Source: a virus. From it: a stretch of DNA of 25,182 nt. Location of the stretch: IMG/VR virus record IMGVR_UViG_3300023442_000025, positions 1 to 25,182 of that record; one strand, given 5' to 3'. The position numbers and the translations under genes were made by a program. This document shows positions 21,914 through 25,182 of the stretch, in pieces. Every line of letters begins with the position of its first letter. Position 1 is the stretch's first letter. Under the pieces are notes generated by a model. It ran no database searches. It was not told the origin of the DNA and saw only the letters and a list, made by a program, of their open reading frames with translations.

Positions 21914-23341
21914 TCACCCCACCGGGTAAGCCTCGCCGGTCTCCGCCGCGATTACGTGTAGCGATTTCCTTGGCCTGCTCGCGCCGACGTAGAAGGTACG
22001 GTGCTCCGCGTCCGGGTTGACCTCCAGCCCTCGCGCCGTGTTGTGAGTGATATCCTGCCGGATGGCTACGTGGTCGGCCTCTCCGCCCTTAACGCTGTGG
22101 ATGGTACCGATGTACACCTTCCGGCACTCGTCCAGCTTGCGACCGGCGCGGAGGATGCTGCGGTAATACTCGCGATCCTCCAGCGGGATACCCACCAGCG
22201 CGTCGTGCCACTCTGCGGTGATTTTAATGTTCGGAGATCGACACAGTAGATGGACGAGCTTGTGCATGGGCTCAGTAATCTCTCCCCCGCGCTGTAACTT
22301 CACCCACGCCTTGATTGCGCTCAGATGTTCCGCACTGACTGACGCCCCTTTCTTGGTGGTGTAGGGGATGCCGTGCTGGCGACAATGCTCTTCATAATCC
22401 TTCAGGAACATGCTATTGCGGGCCAGTAGCATCCAGCTTCCGTCGGTGATCGTCAGCGAGTCAACATTGTGGGCGTGATGAACTTCCCCCGGCCGGTCGT
22501 CTACGCATCTGTATTCCTTCTTGTATCTGTGCTTAATACGGTGCGCAATGGCCTCGGTAATAGCTAGTATCCGGTTTGGGAGTCGGTAGGTAATCGGTAA
22601 CACCTCACGATCCGCTGTCAGCGACATAAACCGCTCGATATTGGCCCCGCTCCACTGGTAAAGGCACTGGTCGTCGTCGCCCGCCAAGTAAATATGTTTG
22701 GCTCCGCGGAACGCTACTTTAGCCATGTCCCACTGGGCGTTGGACAGATCTTGCGCCTCGTCGATAATCGCCACATCCACGTCGCACAGCATCCGTTCCG
22801 CCGTGTAGTTGGATATCATGTCGCTGAAATCCAGCTTGGCGGTGTCCATCTTGTACTGGTTGATTGTTTCCGCGAATTGCTTAAGCTGGTGCCAGCTGAT
22901 ATCGGTGTTACAGTATTCCCATACCTCCCTCAGCGGTATCGTTCTGGCCTCGGCCAGCCCAACCATCTGTAACATCATGTCCCCTTCTGTTGCGCAGAAT
23001 ATACCATCCGCCTGATCGTGGTAGCCGGTAAACTCTACCCCAACCAGCCGGGCCAGCTCCATGTAATCCTGTCGGCCCATAACGTCCCCACGACTGATCC
23101 CAAGACTCTGGAACGCCAGCGAGTGCATTGTCCTGAAGTTCGTCAGTTGCCGATGACTAAGGTGGAACTTCTCAGCGGCTCGCGTGGCGGCTTCTGTAGC
23201 AGCCTTCTTGGTGAACGACACAAACGCTATTCTGCGAGGATCCACGCCATCTTGGATGTGGCGGTCTACGGTGTCCAATAGCCGGGTGGTTTTCCCGGTA
23301 CCGGGAGGGCCGAGTACCAGCTTCATTGTCCGCTGCATCAT
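21914..23341 (-). CDS. UvrD/PcrA-like SF1 DNA helicase
   Basis: About 475 residues from ATG 23341 (ATGATGA overlap); upstream in-frame codons lie inside the neighbour. Motifs in order: Walker A GPPGTGKTT (residues ~11-19), FVSFTKKAATEA (Ia), AIIDEAQDLS (II), LAGDDDQCLYQWSGAN (III), ITYRLP (IV), GTIHSVKGGEADHV (V) and YVGASRPRKSLHVI (VI). It is an ATP-dependent 3'-5' helicase of superfamily 1A. Next to the primase, it probably serves phage replication or recombination. No nuclease domain is attached. Confidence 0.92.
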   Translation of the reverse strand: MMQRTMKLVLGPPGTGKTTRLLDTVDRHIQDGVDPRRIAFVSFTKKAATEAATRAAEKFHLSHRQLTNFRTMHSLAFQSLGISRGDVMGRQDYMELARLVGVEFTGYHDQADGIFCATEGDMMLQMVGLAEARTIPLREVWEYCNTDISWHQLKQFAETINQYKMDTAKLDFSDMISNYTAERMLCDVDVAIIDEAQDLSNAQWDMAKVAFRGAKHIYLAGDDDQCLYQWSGANIERFMSLTADREVLPITYRLPNRILAITEAIAHRIKHRYKKEYRCVDDRPGEVHHAHNVDSLTITDGSWMLLARNSMFLKDYEEHCRQHGIPYTTKKGASVSAEHLSAIKAWVKLQRGGEITEPMHKLVHLLCRSPNIKITAEWHDALVGIPLEDREYYRSILRAGRKLDECRKVYIGTIHSVKGGEADHVAIRQDITHNTARGLEVNPDAEHRTFYVGASRPRKSLHVIAAETGEAYPVG

Positions 23342-23529
23342 ACCAGCCCGGCGTTGATCGCCCACTTTTCCGCAACAGGCACTTCGTGGTCTTCCATACA
23401 GTAATTGTCCATGTCTATGGTCCGCTTGGGAATCCACACGCCCTCGTCTTCGCCAACGTCAAATAGTATGGCAGCCTTGGTCTCCTTAATTACATTGTCA
23501 AACGGAATATCTACATAATCGGTGGCCAT
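23338..23529 (-). CDS. Small hypothetical protein between primase and helicase
   Basis: 63 residues, MATDYVDIPFDNVIKETKAA followed by WIPKRTIDMDNYCMEDHEVP. The ATG follows GGAGGAG, which lies within the primase's last codons. I have seen similar small proteins with 'ET.KA.L...WIPKS' beside phage primase-helicase genes. It overlaps the helicase start by 4 bases. A replication accessory role is inferred from position only. Confidence 0.65.
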   Translation of the reverse strand: MATDYVDIPFDNVIKETKAAILFDVGEDEGVWIPKRTIDMDNYCMEDHEVPVAEKWAINAGLV

Positions 23530-23531
23530 CG

Positions 23532-25019
23532 CTAAAACTCCTCCTCTGGTGTGCGTGGGATGTCAAAATCATCTTTCTGCTGTTCGAATTCCGGGACGAT
23601 CCAGATATTTGTACCCCGGCCCTTGAGATTCAGGAACGTCTTGTCCACCCCGACCATGGAGTGGAGGATTGCGTATATTTCGTGCTGCTTAAAATCGCGG
23701 AACCGCTGCTGCTCTAGATACTTGAGCAAGTCGGCCGATCTGAAATAGGTCTTTCCTTCGTGGTGCCACGGCTTGCCTAGCAGCAGTTCATCCCGGGTGT
23801 TAGCCGGTGCCTTTGTGACACAGAATTGTTCCAGATGGTAGAGGAATTGCCCTTTTGCCCCGGCGTCGTTCGGGGCTTCTATAACACGGGCTTCTTGTAG
23901 CAGGGTGCGGATAAATTTACCCCACTTGTCCGCTTTCATGGAGTACGGGAGCACCGTCAGTTCCTCCACGCACCGCTTGCTGAACCGTGGCTGGTTCAAT
24001 AGGTCGTCAGTGCTCATCTGTACCCGCATCCCGCCTATCTGAACAATCCATATCGGCGGGTCGGTAGTGACTTTGGTTAGCCCCTCGATCTTCATCCCAT
24101 TATCGTCGCCGCCACCAATCCCGTACTCCGCCCTCATGCAGGCGTCTTTATTGCACAGCGATAATATGGGTGGTTGTTTACAAAGGTAGAAATAATCCTT
24201 CACCCTAACGGCCCGCAGGATGGCGTTGACCTCTGATGCGGTGCCTCTAAAGTATTTCTGGTTGAACTCTATAGTCTTCTGTTCCCAGTCATCTGGCCAT
24301 CGCTTTTTGGCGTACACCGCGCAATCGAGCAACGCATTGTTCATACTACCTTCCGGGAACCCGGTTGCGAATAGTGCGGTCAAGCACGGCGGCGCTCCCC
24401 TATAGTCGTCTGGTGTGCGGTAGATGTCCGCTATGCCCGCTGGATCCTGCTTCATATTGTCCGCATGATCCAGAAAGGTCTCCGCGGTAACGGATTTACC
24501 GTCCACTAGCGCATACCGCGTCGTCCGGGAATGGTCGAAATACGGCATGTTGATCCAATTGCCAACATCCTCCGGGCCAGCGAGAGTGTCCTGTTTTGGG
24601 AAGATCTCGATGCCGGGATAGCCCAAGGCAGTGGACCATTCAGCAAGCACCTTCCGCAGCTCCACTGCCAACATGGGTTCGCTCAGGAATAGGTACAGAT
24701 GCGCCCCGCCGCTCTTACTACGCAGCAATACCAACGGGAGGTTGTGCCGGGTGACTTTACCCTGTAGTTCCACTAGGTCTAAATCGTACACGTCAACGTC
24801 GATAACGCCAAACACCGCGGTGTTGTTATCCCGTATCGGTACAATCCCTATTCCCTGCTTGCCGGATAGGTGACCTTCCCACAACTGCTCGGTGACCTGT
24901 TCCTGTAGCGTTACTGCCCGGCCCTTCGCTTTGCCTTTTTCTGTTGTCTCCCCGCTCAGTGTATAGGTGCCGTACGCCCTACCCAACCCGGCGAAGAGTC
25001 TCATAAATCGTTTTATCAC
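23532..25019 (-). CDS. AEP-type primase (archaeo-eukaryotic primase fold)
   Basis: 495 residues from GTG 25019 with AAGGGG upstream. The N-terminal catalytic region shows FGVIDVDVYD (metal-binding DxD), SKSGGAHLYLFL (active-site SxGxH) and EIFPKQD, the pattern of phage/TOTE-like AEP primases. A middle zinc-type segment (LCNKDACM) and a winged-helix-like C-terminus follow. It would make primers for the family A polymerase. The C-terminus is acidic and ends EEEF. Its last codons double as the ribosome site of the next gene. Confidence 0.8.
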   Translation of the reverse strand: MIKRFMRLFAGLGRAYGTYTLSGETTEKGKAKGRAVTLQEQVTEQLWEGHLSGKQGIGIVPIRDNNTAVFGVIDVDVYDLDLVELQGKVTRHNLPLVLLRSKSGGAHLYLFLSEPMLAVELRKVLAEWSTALGYPGIEIFPKQDTLAGPEDVGNWINMPYFDHSRTTRYALVDGKSVTAETFLDHADNMKQDPAGIADIYRTPDDYRGAPPCLTALFATGFPEGSMNNALLDCAVYAKKRWPDDWEQKTIEFNQKYFRGTASEVNAILRAVRVKDYFYLCKQPPILSLCNKDACMRAEYGIGGGDDNGMKIEGLTKVTTDPPIWIVQIGGMRVQMSTDDLLNQPRFSKRCVEELTVLPYSMKADKWGKFIRTLLQEARVIEAPNDAGAKGQFLYHLEQFCVTKAPANTRDELLLGKPWHHEGKTYFRSADLLKYLEQQRFRDFKQHEIYAILHSMVGVDKTFLNLKGRGTNIWIVPEFEQQKDDFDIPRTPEEEF

Positions 25020-25041
25020 AAGATTCCCCTTGGAAAAGATA

Positions 25042-25062
25042 CCGGGGGCATAACGCCCCCGG
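25042..25062 (-). terminator. Hairpin terminator candidate
   Basis: CCGGGGGC and GCCCCCGG form a perfect 8-bp G+C stem with a 5-base loop between the partial upstream gene and the primase. On the minus strand it is followed by TATCTTTTCC, a short T-rich tract. It could be a partial Rho-independent terminator or an mRNA-processing/stability hairpin. Confidence 0.5.
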
Positions 25063-25073
25063 CTGGTGGTAGA

Positions 25074-25182
25074 CTAAAATTCCTCCTCTTCAACCACCGC
25101 GTCTTTCTCGTGCTTCACCTCGGCCTTCCCGGCAACGACAATAGCCCGGAACTCCTTGGCCGTGTCGTAGAGGTGCTGGTCT
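25074..25182 (-). CDS. Partial gene with acidic tail ending in Phe (possible SSB)
   Basis: Only the last 35 codons lie in the window. They read through DQHLYDTAKEFRAIVVAGKA and a charged stretch to VVEEEEF and a TAG. An acidic tail ending in Phe is the hallmark of single-stranded DNA-binding proteins such as T7 gp2.5 and bacterial SSB. Position upstream of primase supports this, but the fold is outside the window. Confidence 0.45.
   Translation of the reverse strand, partial: DQHLYDTAKEFRAIVVAGKAEVKHEKDAVVEEEEF

Overview
The window is part of a tailed double-stranded DNA bacteriophage genome. The evidence is a tail-tip/receptor-binding gene, an endolysin-holin lysis cluster, a phage replication module (AEP-type primase, SF1 helicase, family A DNA polymerase, clamp-like protein) and a tRNA, all packed with ATGA-type overlaps. 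A Gram-negative, probably gammaproteobacterial, host is likely from the GTA-type holin, the amidase and the integron-type attC sites. This is inference: no capsid, terminase or integrase gene lies in the window. Isoleucine AUA codons are unusually common, and the phage carries a CAU-anticodon tRNA that best matches tRNA-Ile2.

Layout. Positions 2-6850 run rightward: the 3' part of a giant tail-tip gene, two small tail-associated genes, an N-acetylmuramoyl-L-alanine amidase, two small single-TM proteins and a three-TM holin. The tRNA at 6852-6927 (minus strand) marks the convergence point. Everything from 6941 to the right edge is transcribed leftward. In order of transcription (right to left): an unidentified gene with an acidic tail ending in Phe (partial), an AEP-like primase, a small protein, a UvrD-like helicase, then a promoter near 21.83 kb. 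Next come three small genes (one with six AKKKV repeats), the 7-deazaguanine cluster (QueD, an 83-aa-class unknown, QueE, QueC, a phosphoribosyltransferase-FolE fusion, DpdA), the clamp, DNA polymerase, a J-domain protein, a TSCPD protein and several small genes including a pentapeptide-repeat protein.

From about 11.24 kb down to 7.9 kb the style changes. There are short AT-richer genes separated by 60-90 bp sites that look like integron attC sites: imperfect inverted repeats with RYYYAAC/GTTRRRY ends and extrahelical bases on one arm. Each gene's TAA stop lies in the terminal box of a site. No integron integrase is visible, so this resembles a CALIN-type cassette array inside a phage. Two related 84-bp spacer units and a frameshifted ASCH-like gene are part of it. 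The leftward set ends with a SleB-type hydrolase and a Cys-pair protein.

Working together: FolE, QueD, QueE and QueC convert GTP to preQ0, and DpdA exchanges guanine in DNA for it. With no visible amidotransferase or QueF-type enzyme, the predicted mark is 2'-deoxy-preQ0, protecting phage DNA from restriction. The cluster is embedded in the replication operon. The two most interesting items are the PRT-FolE fusion within this pathway and the attC array, whose genes run opposite to the classical cassette orientation.
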